NCBI RefSeq assembly: GCF_001976065.1
Contig: NZ_MNAH01000006.1
Span: 1 to 64,000, forward strand
Source: Pseudomonas putida
Lineage (GTDB): Bacteria; Pseudomonadota; Gammaproteobacteria; Pseudomonadales; Pseudomonadaceae
DNA length: 64,000 nt
Reading direction: 5' to 3'
Made by a program: the position numbers and the translations under genes
The notes under the pieces: model-generated
Seen by the model: the letters and a program-made list of their open reading frames with translations, nothing else
Database searches by the model: none
Told to the model about the DNA's origin: nothing
Part shown: piece after piece, positions 27,396-35,649 of the stretch
Layout of the letters: each line of letters starts with the position of its first letter
How positions within the stretch are numbered: position 1 is the stretch's first letter

Positions 27396-27838
27396 CAGCT
27401 TTTATTGTGGGTCCTTTATTACCAAACACGCGAAAGTCATTCGTTATACGGCAATCCACCCATTCGGGGGAGGGGGTGCCGACCTATGAACCTTGAAGAA
27501 GCACACAATGTGCCGGTTTCATCACGGAAACCGGCAGTCCATCACCGGCCATTCTGGATCATAGTCGAGCCTGAAGCGCTTGTTGTCTGCGGCTGCATGG
27601 GCATTTGTGACAGAAACCGACACCCCGCACGACCGTTCGCAGGATTTTTCCAAACAATCCTCAATTTCCGGGGGCAACAGCCGAAGTCCTTAGTGACAAA
27701 GTGATTTGTCCGACAATCGTTTCCCTGACAACAACGATACCGCACTCACGGACCCGGGTTGATCGACAACGTTTACGGCTGCCAATAAACCGCGAGTCAT
27801 CTGCACTGCGTGGGCCTACAAGAAAATCTGGAGCGCGG
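27396..27838. other. Intergenic region between RIO kinase and chemoreceptor
   Basis: 443 bp with no credible gene: the open frames here have rare composition and no ribosome site. It holds a perfect 10-bp inverted repeat at 27511-27536 (TGCCGGTTTC, loop ATCACG, GAAACCGGCA) without a T-tract, so it is not an obvious terminator. It should contain the divergent promoters of both neighbours; I could not identify a convincing -35/-10 pair. Confidence 0.6.
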
Positions 27839-29785
27839 ATGAACATCAAACAGAAACTGACCTGGGCGTTTGCAATCATCGCCTGCTTGCCGGTGGTACT
27901 GGTCGCCACCCTCGTCGTGCTGAACCTGCGCAGTGAAGCCAGGGAGGGATTCGTCGACAGCAGTGGTCGCGAAATCCGTCAGGTCAGCAACGCCATGCAG
28001 CTGTTCTTCGACGGCATCAGCCAGAACGTCGAGTACCTGGCCAATCAACCGCTGATCAAGAACTCCGACGACAGCCTCAAGACCTACATGGACGCCAACG
28101 CCGCCAGCATTCCACAGGGCGAGATGGACAAAAAAGTCTTTGGCCTCCTGCAGGACCTGGGCAACACCCATCCGTCCTATGCGTACGCCATCCTCGGCAC
28201 CGCCGCCGGTGGTTATGTGTCGTGGCCGGATGACGCCAAGCTGAGCAACTACGACCCACGCCAGCGCCCCTGGTATAAGGCCGCCCAGGCCAAACCGGGC
28301 AAGCCGTTCCGTACCGAAGCCTATTACTGGGCGGAAAACGATACGTCCTACGTCAGCACCGTACGCACCATCGACAACAAGCTGGGCAGCAACGGTGGCG
28401 TGGTCAGCATCGACGTGTCGCTCAAGCAGCTCACCGAGCTGGTCAAACAGATCAAGCTTGGCGAAACCGGCTACCTGATGCTGCTGGAAAAAACCGGCAC
28501 CGTACTGGTCGACCCAAAGCAGCCCGAGCACAATTTCAAGGCCCTGAGCAGCCTCGGCGATGGCTATGCGCAACTGGCCAAGGCCGGCAAAGGCGTGGTT
28601 GAAGTCGAACTGAACGGCGAACGCTACATGGCCAACGTCTGGCCGTCCGAGCAACTGGGCTGGACCTTCATCGGCCTGATCAAGCAGAGCGACGTGATGA
28701 GCACCGCGACCCAACTGACCTGGTTGATCGCGATCATCGCTGCGGTACTGGCGCTGATCTTCGCCATCGTCGGCGCCAGTTTCGCCAGTGTCATCGTGCG
28801 CCCGATTCGTAGCGTGGCCGACGGCCTGGAAGGCATCGCCCAGGGTGAAGGCGACCTGACCAAGAGCCTGCAAATCCGCGGCAGCGACGAAACCGCGCAA
28901 CTGGCCAACTGGTTCAACCAGTTTCTGACCGCGATTCGCAACCTGATCCAGAGCATTGGTGGCGCCGCGACCAAGATCCTGGCCACCTCCAGGAGCTCGA
29001 CCCAGGTCTCCAGCGACATGGCCGAAGCTGCTGGACGCCAGCGCGAAGCGGTGGACATGGTGTCCACGGCATTCCACGAAATGGTTGCTACCGCCAACGA
29101 AGTGGCGCGCTCTTGCAGCCAGGCCGCCGAGTCCGCCGACAGCGGCCAGCGCCAGGCCCGCGAAGGGCAGCAACAGATTGACGCGGCGGTCAGCAGCGTC
29201 GATCGCCTGAGCCAGGAGATCGAACAGTCGGCCCAGTCGATGCAACAGCTGGAACGCGACAGCAATGATATCCAGTCGATCCTGGGGACCATTCGTTCGA
29301 TCGCCGAACAGACCAACCTGCTGGCGCTGAACGCCGCCATCGAAGCGGCGCGGGCCGGCGAGCAAGGTCGTGGTTTTGCGGTGGTGGCCGATGAAGTGCG
29401 GGCGCTGGCCAAGCGCACGGCCGACTCCACGGCGGAAATCGACGGGCTGCTGGGCAACCTGGCCAAGCGCACCAGCCAGGTGACCCAGCAGATGCATGCG
29501 AGCCTGGAGGTGTCCCAACAATCGGTGACGCGCATCGGCGAAGCGCGCAACAGCTTCGGGCAGATCCGCGAGTCGGTCGACGTGATCCGCGACATGAACA
29601 CCCAGATTGCCACGGCAGCGGAACAACAGCATCAGGTGGCCGAAGACATCAACCGGCACATCAGCCAGATCCATGGCGATGCGCAATTGGTGGCCGAACT
29701 GGCGAACTCGGCGCGCCTGGATTCCCAGAGCCTGGCCGGGTTGTCGAATGAGCTGGATGGGTTGGTGCGCCGATTCCGTACCTGA
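27839..29785 (+). CDS. Methyl-accepting chemotaxis protein with dCache sensor
   Basis: A 648-residue chemoreceptor. TM1 spans about 8-30 (IIACLPVVLVATLVVLNL), the periplasmic dCache domain about 31-285, TM2 about 300-322, HAMP about 323-375 and the MCP signalling domain about 390-648, with the hairpin tip QTNLLALNAAIEAARAGEQG. The sensor contains YDPRQRPWYKAA (about 140-151), which is the dCache ligand-pocket Y..R.WY element; the remaining amino-acid-sensor positions I could not confirm, so the ligand is open. Start ATG 27839 has GGAG upstream; the extended frame to 27701 reads through the promoter and is rejected. Confidence 0.9.
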   Translation: MNIKQKLTWAFAIIACLPVVLVATLVVLNLRSEAREGFVDSSGREIRQVSNAMQLFFDGISQNVEYLANQPLIKNSDDSLKTYMDANAASIPQGEMDKKVFGLLQDLGNTHPSYAYAILGTAAGGYVSWPDDAKLSNYDPRQRPWYKAAQAKPGKPFRTEAYYWAENDTSYVSTVRTIDNKLGSNGGVVSIDVSLKQLTELVKQIKLGETGYLMLLEKTGTVLVDPKQPEHNFKALSSLGDGYAQLAKAGKGVVEVELNGERYMANVWPSEQLGWTFIGLIKQSDVMSTATQLTWLIAIIAAVLALIFAIVGASFASVIVRPIRSVADGLEGIAQGEGDLTKSLQIRGSDETAQLANWFNQFLTAIRNLIQSIGGAATKILATSRSSTQVSSDMAEAAGRQREAVDMVSTAFHEMVATANEVARSCSQAAESADSGQRQAREGQQQIDAAVSSVDRLSQEIEQSAQSMQQLERDSNDIQSILGTIRSIAEQTNLLALNAAIEAARAGEQGRGFAVVADEVRALAKRTADSTAEIDGLLGNLAKRTSQVTQQMHASLEVSQQSVTRIGEARNSFGQIRESVDVIRDMNTQIATAAEQQHQVAEDINRHISQIHGDAQLVAELANSARLDSQSLAGLSNELDGLVRRFRT

Positions 29786-29815
29786 TCCAAAATCCCCGGT
29801 GGCCGCTTCGCGGCC

Positions 29816-29912
29816 ATTCGCGAGCGGGCTCACTCCCACAGGGATCTCGGCATGCACTAAATCTGCGGCCACTGAAGATCAAATGTGGGAACGAGCCTGC
29901 TCGCGAAGAGGC
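29816..29912. repeat. REPIN (GAGCGAGC/GCTCGCGA class)
   Basis: Inverted, partly degenerate REPs at 29816-29842 and 29884-29912 between the convergent chemoreceptor and AraC genes. A short GGCCGCTTCGCGGCC hairpin (29801-29815) precedes it. Confidence 0.85.
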
Positions 29913-29914
29913 CG

Positions 29915-30706
29915 TCACTGCCGGAACAATTCTCCCGGGGTAAACCCGAACAGGCTCTTGAACGCCGCAATAAACGCCGACGTCGAGTCATACCCACAGG
30001 CCAGCGCGGCATTGGTCACGCTGTCCCCCTCCTCCAGCAGACTCAGCGACGACAACAAGCGCATACGCTGGCGCCAGCCGCGAAAACTCAACCCGGTTTC
30101 ACGCTGGAACAAACGCATCAGGGTTTTCTCCGACGTGCCCAAGCGTTCGGCCCATTCGTGCAGGGTCACGTTACACTCGGGGTTTTCGATCAACTCGTTG
30201 CACAACCCCAGCAACCGCTCATGACGGGGCAGCGGCAGGGAAAACCCGACTTCCGGCAAGATCGCCAACTGATCGAGCAACACACTCACCAGCCGCGCTT
30301 GCGGGCTGTCGCCCAGGGGATACTCCACTGGCAGCAGGCAGAAACTCTTGATCAGCTCCCTGGCCAGCGGCGTCACTTCCAGCACCCGGCAACGCCCGTC
30401 CGCCCACTGGCAATCCTCACGACGCACGTACAGGCTGCGCATCTCGGCGCGCATCGAGGTCACGACCTGGTGATCAAGGTCCGCCGGAATCCAGATCCCC
30501 CACTGCGGTGGCGCGAAAAAACTGCCCTCGGCGGTATGCACACCGAGTACACCGCTGATGGCATAGGAAAATTGCACCCAGTCGTGACGATGGGACGGCG
30601 TCCACGACCCGGCATTGAGGCTTTCCACCCGGGCATACAGCGGACGCGGCAGCGTGATGAGGGGCGGAATGCTGCGCTCGAGGGAAACCTGTCCGTTAGT
30701 CGGCAT
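29915..30706 (-). CDS. AraC-family regulator with cupin sensor domain
   Basis: A 263-residue protein. The N-terminal half (about 20-110) is an AraC-type cupin with HRHDWVQFSYAISG near 38-51, and the C-terminal about 160-260 is the double HTH (LHEWAERLGTSEKTLMRLFQ and the family end CGYDSTSAFIAAFKSLFGFTPGE). The order sensor-then-HTH and the group resemble small-molecule activators of transport or catabolic genes. The regulated gene and inducer are unknown; its neighbours on either side are convergent or tandem with REPs between. Confidence 0.87.
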   Translation of the reverse strand: MPTNGQVSLERSIPPLITLPRPLYARVESLNAGSWTPSHRHDWVQFSYAISGVLGVHTAEGSFFAPPQWGIWIPADLDHQVVTSMRAEMRSLYVRREDCQWADGRCRVLEVTPLARELIKSFCLLPVEYPLGDSPQARLVSVLLDQLAILPEVGFSLPLPRHERLLGLCNELIENPECNVTLHEWAERLGTSEKTLMRLFQRETGLSFRGWRQRMRLLSSLSLLEEGDSVTNAALACGYDSTSAFIAAFKSLFGFTPGELFRQ

Positions 30707-30782
30707 AACCTGGCCTTGTGTTGCGAGACGGCTGATCAGGCGACGTTAGGCCATGCCTCGGATCTATTCAACACCGAACATA

Positions 30783-30876
30783 TCTGTAGGCGCTGGCTTG
30801 CCAGCGAAGGGGCCAGCACATTCAACATCTCTTTGGCTGACACACCGCTTTCGCTGGCGAGCCAGCTCCTACAGTA
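30783..30876. repeat. REPIN (GCTGGCTTGCCAGC class)
   Basis: Inverted REPs at 30783-30810 and 30847-30876, just after the thiolase stop (30881, read leftward). Confidence 0.9.
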
Positions 30877-30880
30877 ATCA

Positions 30881-32158
30881 TTAACGTTCGATGATTGCGG
30901 TAACGCCTTGGCCACCTGCGGCGCAGATCGAGATAAGCCCCCGCCCCTTCCCCGCGGCATCGAGCAACTTCGCCATATTGGCGAGGATACGCCCGCCCGT
31001 GGCCGCAAACGGGTGGCCGGCCGCCAGCGAGCTGCCTTTGACATTGAGCTTGCTGCGGTCGATGGACCCCAGCGGTGCTTCGAGGCCCAGGCGACTTTTG
31101 CAATATTCAGGGTCTTCCCAGGCCTTCAGGGTACAGAGCACCTGAGCGGCGAAGGCTTCATGGATCTCGTAGTAATCGAAGTCCTGCAGGGTCAGGCCAT
31201 TGCGCGCCAGCAGGCGCGGCACGGCATACACCGGAGCCATCAACAGGCCCTCGGCGCCATGGACAAAATCCACCGCGGCGGTTTCGCCGTCGCGCAAGTA
31301 GGCGAGAATCGGTAGACCACGTTCCTTCGCCCATGCCTCCGTGCCCAGCAGCACCAAGGATGCGCCATCGGTCAGCGGCGTGGAGTTGCCGGCGGTCAGG
31401 GTGCCTTTCGCGCTTTTTTCGAAAACGGTCTTGAGCGAGGCGAGCTTTTCCAGGGTCAGGTCCGGGCGCAAATTGTTGTCGCGGGTGAGGCCCAGAAACG
31501 GCGTCATCAAATCGTTTTGCCAACCTTCGGCGTAGGACGCGTTCAGGTTCTGATGGCTCAACAGCGTCAGCTGATCCTGCTCTTCACGGGGAATGTTCCA
31601 GGCCTGCGCCATCAATTCGCAATGCTCGCCCATGGACATACCGGTTCGCGGCTCGCCATTGCGCGGGAACTCGGGGATCAGGTGCCGGGGGCGCAACTGC
31701 AAGAAGGGTTTGAGTTTTTCTGCGGTGGTGCTGGCGCGATAAGCCTGCAGCAGAATCTTGCGCAAGCCTTCGTTGACACTGATCGGCGCATCCGAGGTGG
31801 TATCGACGCCACCGGCAATGCCGCAGTCGATCTGGCCCAGGGCAATCTTGTTTGCTACCAGCAGCGCCGCTTCCAGCCCGGTGCCGCAAGCTTGCTGGAT
31901 GTCGTAGGCCGGGGTAGCGGGCGCCAGTCTGGAGCCGAGCACACACTCGCGTGTCAGGGCCATGTCCCTTGGCAACTTGAGCACGGCCCCGGTCACCACT
32001 TCGCCAAGGCGCAGTCCATGCAGGTTGTAGCGTTCGATCAGGCCTTCGAGCGCAGCCGTGAGCATGGCCTGGTTACTGGCGGTGGAATACGGTCCGTTGG
32101 AGCGGGCGAAGGGTATCCGGTTACCACCGATGATCGCGACGCGACGCAGCTGAGTCAT
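30881..32158 (-). CDS. Acetyl-CoA C-acyltransferase (thiolase, FadI/FadA2 type)
   Basis: A 425-residue thiolase. The acyl-carrying Cys91 is in QQACGTGLEAA, the base His in YYEIHEAFAAQ (about 328), the His of GHPFAATGG (about 380) and the second Cys in CAAGGQG (about 412). Length and motifs fit long trifunctional-type thiolases such as FadI or mycobacterial FadA2. Divergent from a large FabG and a MaoC hydratase gene, suggesting a shared fatty-acid or polyketide-like beta-cycle. It could run in the degradative or the condensing direction. Confidence 0.88.
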   Translation of the reverse strand: MTQLRRVAIIGGNRIPFARSNGPYSTASNQAMLTAALEGLIERYNLHGLRLGEVVTGAVLKLPRDMALTRECVLGSRLAPATPAYDIQQACGTGLEAALLVANKIALGQIDCGIAGGVDTTSDAPISVNEGLRKILLQAYRASTTAEKLKPFLQLRPRHLIPEFPRNGEPRTGMSMGEHCELMAQAWNIPREEQDQLTLLSHQNLNASYAEGWQNDLMTPFLGLTRDNNLRPDLTLEKLASLKTVFEKSAKGTLTAGNSTPLTDGASLVLLGTEAWAKERGLPILAYLRDGETAAVDFVHGAEGLLMAPVYAVPRLLARNGLTLQDFDYYEIHEAFAAQVLCTLKAWEDPEYCKSRLGLEAPLGSIDRSKLNVKGSSLAAGHPFAATGGRILANMAKLLDAAGKGRGLISICAAGGQGVTAIIER

Positions 32159-32277
32159 GAAAAACTTCCTATTCTGTGAAGGCCATTACCCGCAAGCGTA
32201 GGCCGTATCTGGCAAATCGAACGACTGATTGCCATTCATGGTCCACACTTTGAACCTCATCTGCTGGAGCGCGTTCC

Positions 32278-33630
32278 ATGTCCGACCGCTATATCGACTT
32301 CGCCAACTCGTCCATCGGCCATCGTCTGGTCGGGGCCTTGGGCCTGCCTTCACCGGTACGCCTGGAACGCTGGCAAGCGGGCCGACTGCGCCCCGTGGAA
32401 GGCGCTTTGCTGATTGGCGGCGGACCGCTGGCGGAAAAGGTCAACGCCTTCGCCAACCGCCTGACGGACGCGATCTACACCTACGGCACCGAGCCCTCGA
32501 TGGCGACCGCGTGGATACCCGGGCACGGGCCGAAACTCAAGGCCGTGGTGTTCGATGCCAGTGACCTGGTGCAGGTCGATCAGCTCAAGCAGCTGCGCGA
32601 GTTCTTCCAGCCATTGATGAAAAATCTCGACCACAGTGCTCACCTGGTGATTCTGGGCCGTGACCCGCGGACCTTGAGCGATCCGTTTGCCGCCAGTACC
32701 CAGCGCGCCCTCGAAGGCTTCAGCCGCTCGCTGGCCAAGGAACTGCGCAGCGGTGGCACCTTGCAGCTGATCCATGTTGGCGAAGGTGCCGAGGATCAAC
32801 TGGAAGGACCGCTGCGGTTTTTCCTCTCACCGAAAAGCGCTTTCGTGTCCGGGCAAGTAATTGGCCTGGATGCCTGCGACACCCAGGTGACGGACTGGAC
32901 GCGCCCCCTGGCCGGACGCAAGGCGCTGGTCACCGGCGCTGCGCGCGGTATTGGCGCCGCCATCGCCGAGACCTTGGCCCGTGACGGCGCCGAGGTCATC
33001 CTGCTCGACGTTCCGCCAGCCAGGACCGACCTTGACGCCCTCGCCGCACGCCTCGGCGGACGTGGCATCACCCTCGACATCTGCGCCGAGAACGCTGCCA
33101 CGGAGCTGGTCGAACAGTTGCCCGACGGCATCGACATCGTGGTGCACAACGCCGGCATCACCCGGGACAAGACCCTAGCCAACATGACCCCGGAATTCTG
33201 GGACGCGGTACTCGCCGTCAACCTCAACGCCCCACAAGTGCTGACCAAGGCACTGCTCGACAGCGGTACCCTGAGCGACAATGGCCGGGTGATCCTGCTG
33301 GCATCGATCAGCGGCATCGCAGGCAATCGCGGGCAAACCAACTACGCGGCGAGCAAGGCTGGCCTGATCGGTCTGGCACAAGCCTGGGCGCCGCTGCTGC
33401 ATGAGCGCGGCATCAGCATCAATGCCGTTGCACCGGGGTTTATCGAAACCCAGATGACCGCGCACATTCCATTCGGCCTGCGCGAAGCCGGGCGCCGCAT
33501 GAGCTCGTTGGGCCAGGGCGGCCTGCCGCAGGACGTCGCCGAAGCGGTGGCCTGGCTCGCGCAACCGGGCACGGGTGCGTTCACCGGCCAGGCCTTGCGT
33601 GTCTGCGGGCAAAGCGTTCTGGGGGCTTAG
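32278..33630 (+). CDS. High-molecular-weight 3-oxoacyl-(ACP/CoA) reductase (FabG4-like)
   Basis: A 450-residue protein with two halves: an N-terminal flavodoxin-like domain (about 1-205) lacking a cofactor motif and a C-terminal SDR domain with TGAARGIG (219-226), NAG (291-293) and the catalytic Ser343, Tyr356 and Lys360. This doubled architecture is that of HMwFabG, known from mycobacterial FabG4 (Rv0242c). It would reduce long 3-oxoacyl thioesters using NAD(P)H. A MaoC hydratase gene starts 2 bp after the stop, and the thiolase is divergent 119 bp upstream. Confidence 0.88.
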   Translation: MSDRYIDFANSSIGHRLVGALGLPSPVRLERWQAGRLRPVEGALLIGGGPLAEKVNAFANRLTDAIYTYGTEPSMATAWIPGHGPKLKAVVFDASDLVQVDQLKQLREFFQPLMKNLDHSAHLVILGRDPRTLSDPFAASTQRALEGFSRSLAKELRSGGTLQLIHVGEGAEDQLEGPLRFFLSPKSAFVSGQVIGLDACDTQVTDWTRPLAGRKALVTGAARGIGAAIAETLARDGAEVILLDVPPARTDLDALAARLGGRGITLDICAENAATELVEQLPDGIDIVVHNAGITRDKTLANMTPEFWDAVLAVNLNAPQVLTKALLDSGTLSDNGRVILLASISGIAGNRGQTNYAASKAGLIGLAQAWAPLLHERGISINAVAPGFIETQMTAHIPFGLREAGRRMSSLGQGGLPQDVAEAVAWLAQPGTGAFTGQALRVCGQSVLGA

Positions 33631-33632
33631 TC

Positions 33633-34487
33633 ATGATCATCGACTGGCACACACTCAATCGCGAACCCAGCCTGCCGGGGCTATACACGCATGCCGCGAT
33701 GCGGCGCAAAATCACCGGCAGCACCCTGCCCCATTCGGGTTTGCGTTGCTGGCTGGATGTCGACCCACAGCGCCTGGCGGCCTATCGCCAGGTCTGCGGC
33801 TTCGCCGACAACGGCCTGCTGCCACCCACCTACCCGCACATCCTCGCCTTCGCCTTACAGATGCAACTGCTCACTGCCCGGGACTTTCCGTTCCCGCTGC
33901 TGGGGCTGATTCACCTGAGCAATCGCATCCGCGTGCTGCGCCCCATGGGCGGGGTCCATCGGGTGCGGGCCAGCGTGTGCGTGGAGAACCTGCAACCCCA
34001 TGCGAAGGGGGCAACGTTCGATCTGGTGACGATTCTGGATGATCAACTGGGACCGCTCTGGGAGGCGCAAAGCCAGATGCTGTGCCGCGGGATGAAACTT
34101 GAGGGCGAGCCCGTTGAGGAAGTGTTGGCGCCGACGCTGCCGCTGACGCAAGTCGCCCAGTGGAAAGCGCCCGCCGACATCGGCCGCCGATACGCCAAGG
34201 TCTCCGGCGACTACAACCCGATTCACCTGAGTGCGCTCAGCGCGAAAATGTTCGGTTTTCCCTCGGCGATTGCCCATGGGCTGTGGAACAAGGCACGCAC
34301 ACTGGCGGCACTGGCCGAGCACCTGCCGGCGGCGAACATCGAGATCGCGGTGCAATTCAAGAAACCGGTGCGACTGCCCAGCGAGGTGACATTGCTGGCC
34401 AGCGCCGCCGGTTCCAGCGGGGATCTGCAACTGATCGGGGCTGGCGACCTGGAGCACATGGTGGGCCATTGGCGGCCCATCGCCTGA
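33633..34487 (+). CDS. MaoC-family (3R)-hydroxyacyl dehydratase
   Basis: A 284-residue double-hotdog protein of the HtdX type. The hydratase-2 motif is visible in the C-terminal half: YAKVSGDYNPIH (about 188-199), with catalytic Asp and His, followed by MFGFPSAIAHGLW. The N-terminal hotdog lacks it. It catalyses reversible dehydration of (3R)-hydroxyacyl thioesters, so it would follow the reductase encoded just before it. Cotranscribed with that gene. Confidence 0.87.
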   Translation: MIIDWHTLNREPSLPGLYTHAAMRRKITGSTLPHSGLRCWLDVDPQRLAAYRQVCGFADNGLLPPTYPHILAFALQMQLLTARDFPFPLLGLIHLSNRIRVLRPMGGVHRVRASVCVENLQPHAKGATFDLVTILDDQLGPLWEAQSQMLCRGMKLEGEPVEEVLAPTLPLTQVAQWKAPADIGRRYAKVSGDYNPIHLSALSAKMFGFPSAIAHGLWNKARTLAALAEHLPAANIEIAVQFKKPVRLPSEVTLLASAAGSSGDLQLIGAGDLEHMVGHWRPIA

Positions 34488-34508
34488 GGCGAATCGGATG
34501 AGATACAC

Positions 34509-34599
34509 CTTGTAGGAGCCGGCTTGCCGGCGAAGGCGTCCTGGAACCTTGCGTCGGTCTTTCGGGCGCCTTCGCCGGCACGCCGGGCTCCTACAAGGT
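34509..34599. repeat. REPIN (GCCGGCTTGCCGGC class)
   Basis: Inverted REPs at 34509-34535 and 34566-34599 between the hydratase and the convergent response-regulator gene. Confidence 0.9.
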
Positions 34600-34616
34600 C
34601 CGCCGCAGAACAGGGT

Positions 34617-35030
34617 TCAGCGTTTGGCCAACGCCGCCAACGGCTGCGGGAACAGGTTGTTCAACGTCTCCAGCAAGCGCACGTGATAGATCGGCTTGCG
34701 AAACAGGTCCAGCACCTGCAACCGCAACATGTCACTGACATCCTCCATTTCCGCATGCCCGGACATCACGATCACCGGCAAATGCTGGCGCGCGGTGTGT
34801 TCGCGCAAGCGCTTGATCAACGACATGCCACTCTCCTCCGGCATGCGCAGGTCGGTGATGACCAGCGCGATATCCGGATGGCGTGTCAGATGCTGCAGCG
34901 CCAGCTTGACCGAGGTCGCGGTGAAACAATTAAAGCCCTCACCCTCCAGCAACTCCGCCAACTCAAGCAACGCATCTTCCTCGTCATCGACCAGGAGCAG
35001 TTGTTGTCGCGGCAGTGCTGGAGCGTTCAT
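34617..35030 (-). CDS. Receiver-only response regulator beside flp
   Basis: A 137-residue CheY-like protein. Acidic DD pair (LLLVDDEEDA, about 12-20), phospho-acceptor Asp60 in VITDLRMP, and Lys112 in LFRKPIY, with Ser/Thr at MSGH near 89-92. There is no output domain. It is 85 nt downstream of flp on the same strand, so it is probably co-transcribed with the pilin. I use ATG 35030; an upstream in-frame ATG at 35063 is possible. A role as a phosphate sink or partner of PprA is inference. I do not recall an equivalent in the P. aeruginosa locus. Confidence 0.85.
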   Translation of the reverse strand: MNAPALPRQQLLLVDDEEDALLELAELLEGEGFNCFTATSVKLALQHLTRHPDIALVITDLRMPEESGMSLIKRLREHTARQHLPVIVMSGHAEMEDVSDMLRLQVLDLFRKPIYHVRLLETLNNLFPQPLAALAKR

Positions 35031-35115
35031 AGGCAACACCTGGAATAGACTAAGCGCTGACATTAGAGCCCACTCGTTGCATTGGCAAATGGCCGGTGCG
35101 ACCTCTGACAGTCAC

Positions 35116-35313
35116 TCACAAGGCGTTTTTGATGCTGGTGAACATCGTAGTCAGATCTGTCCCGATGCCGCCGCTGAGCCCGGCAATCACCACCGCGACC
35201 ATCGCAGCGACGATGGCGTACTCGATACCCGACGCCCCCTCCGTATCCCTGGCCAGTCCCTTGTAAAAAGCGATTTCGGATTTGACCTTCTGAACCAACT
35301 TGGCGAAAGACAT
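35116..35313 (-). CDS. flp: Flp-type class III pilin
   Basis: A 65-residue prepilin. The leader ends at Gly26, where cleavage gives mature ASGIEYAIV..., the Flp G-XXXX-EY processing signal with Glu31 and Tyr32. A single hydrophobic helix (about 33-53) and a short tail follow. ATG 35313 is preceded by AGGAG; the upstream ORF extension lacks any feature of a leader. FppA (44268-44738) would process it. It is divergent from the rcpC assembly operon. Confidence 0.92.
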   Translation of the reverse strand: MSFAKLVQKVKSEIAFYKGLARDTEGASGIEYAIVAAMVAVVIAGLSGGIGTDLTTMFTSIKNAL

Positions 35314-35649
35314 GTTGTTCTCCTGAGCGCTCCAGGTGTTGCACCAACGCAACATGATTTCCCTGTGCCAGCATCAGCATTGTCGGCATTTCACCGGCAA
35401 ACAACTGTAAGAACGCATTAACCCGAAAGTATTAATCGTTTGCTTGACGTCAAAAAACCTTGCATTTGCCCTGAGCCATTATCTTTTAGTGGATTTTTAC
35501 CCCGTGGTAATGGCGTTTTGCTCTAGCTGCGCTACCTTCAAATAGCCAAATAGTTCCATGTTCATAGCTACCTGATTGCGAAGTTGTCTCGTTGCGGAAA
35601 CGGGTTCTTTGTGCAGCAGGAAAGATGCATCAGGAAAGGAAGCGCCGTC
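35314..35649. promoter_or_regulatory. Divergent flp / rcpC control region with two dyads
   Basis: 336 bp separating flp from rcpC. It contains a perfect 10-bp palindrome TTGACGTCAA (35444-35453) and a 7-bp inverted repeat GCCATTA / TAATGGC (35475-35481 and 35508-35514). It is AT-rich around 35400-35580. No sigma-54 site is seen. In P. aeruginosa, PprB activates this region; matching these dyads to PprB is inference. Confidence 0.55.

Noticed and set aside
27405..27704. 99-codon open frame between RIO kinase and chemoreceptor
   Set aside because: Irregular composition and no ribosome site; it spans an inverted repeat and the expected promoter region.
35314..35649. Sigma-54 promoter for flp
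   Set aside because: A TGGCAC-like element is present near 35360 but the TGC -12 partner is not at the needed distance.
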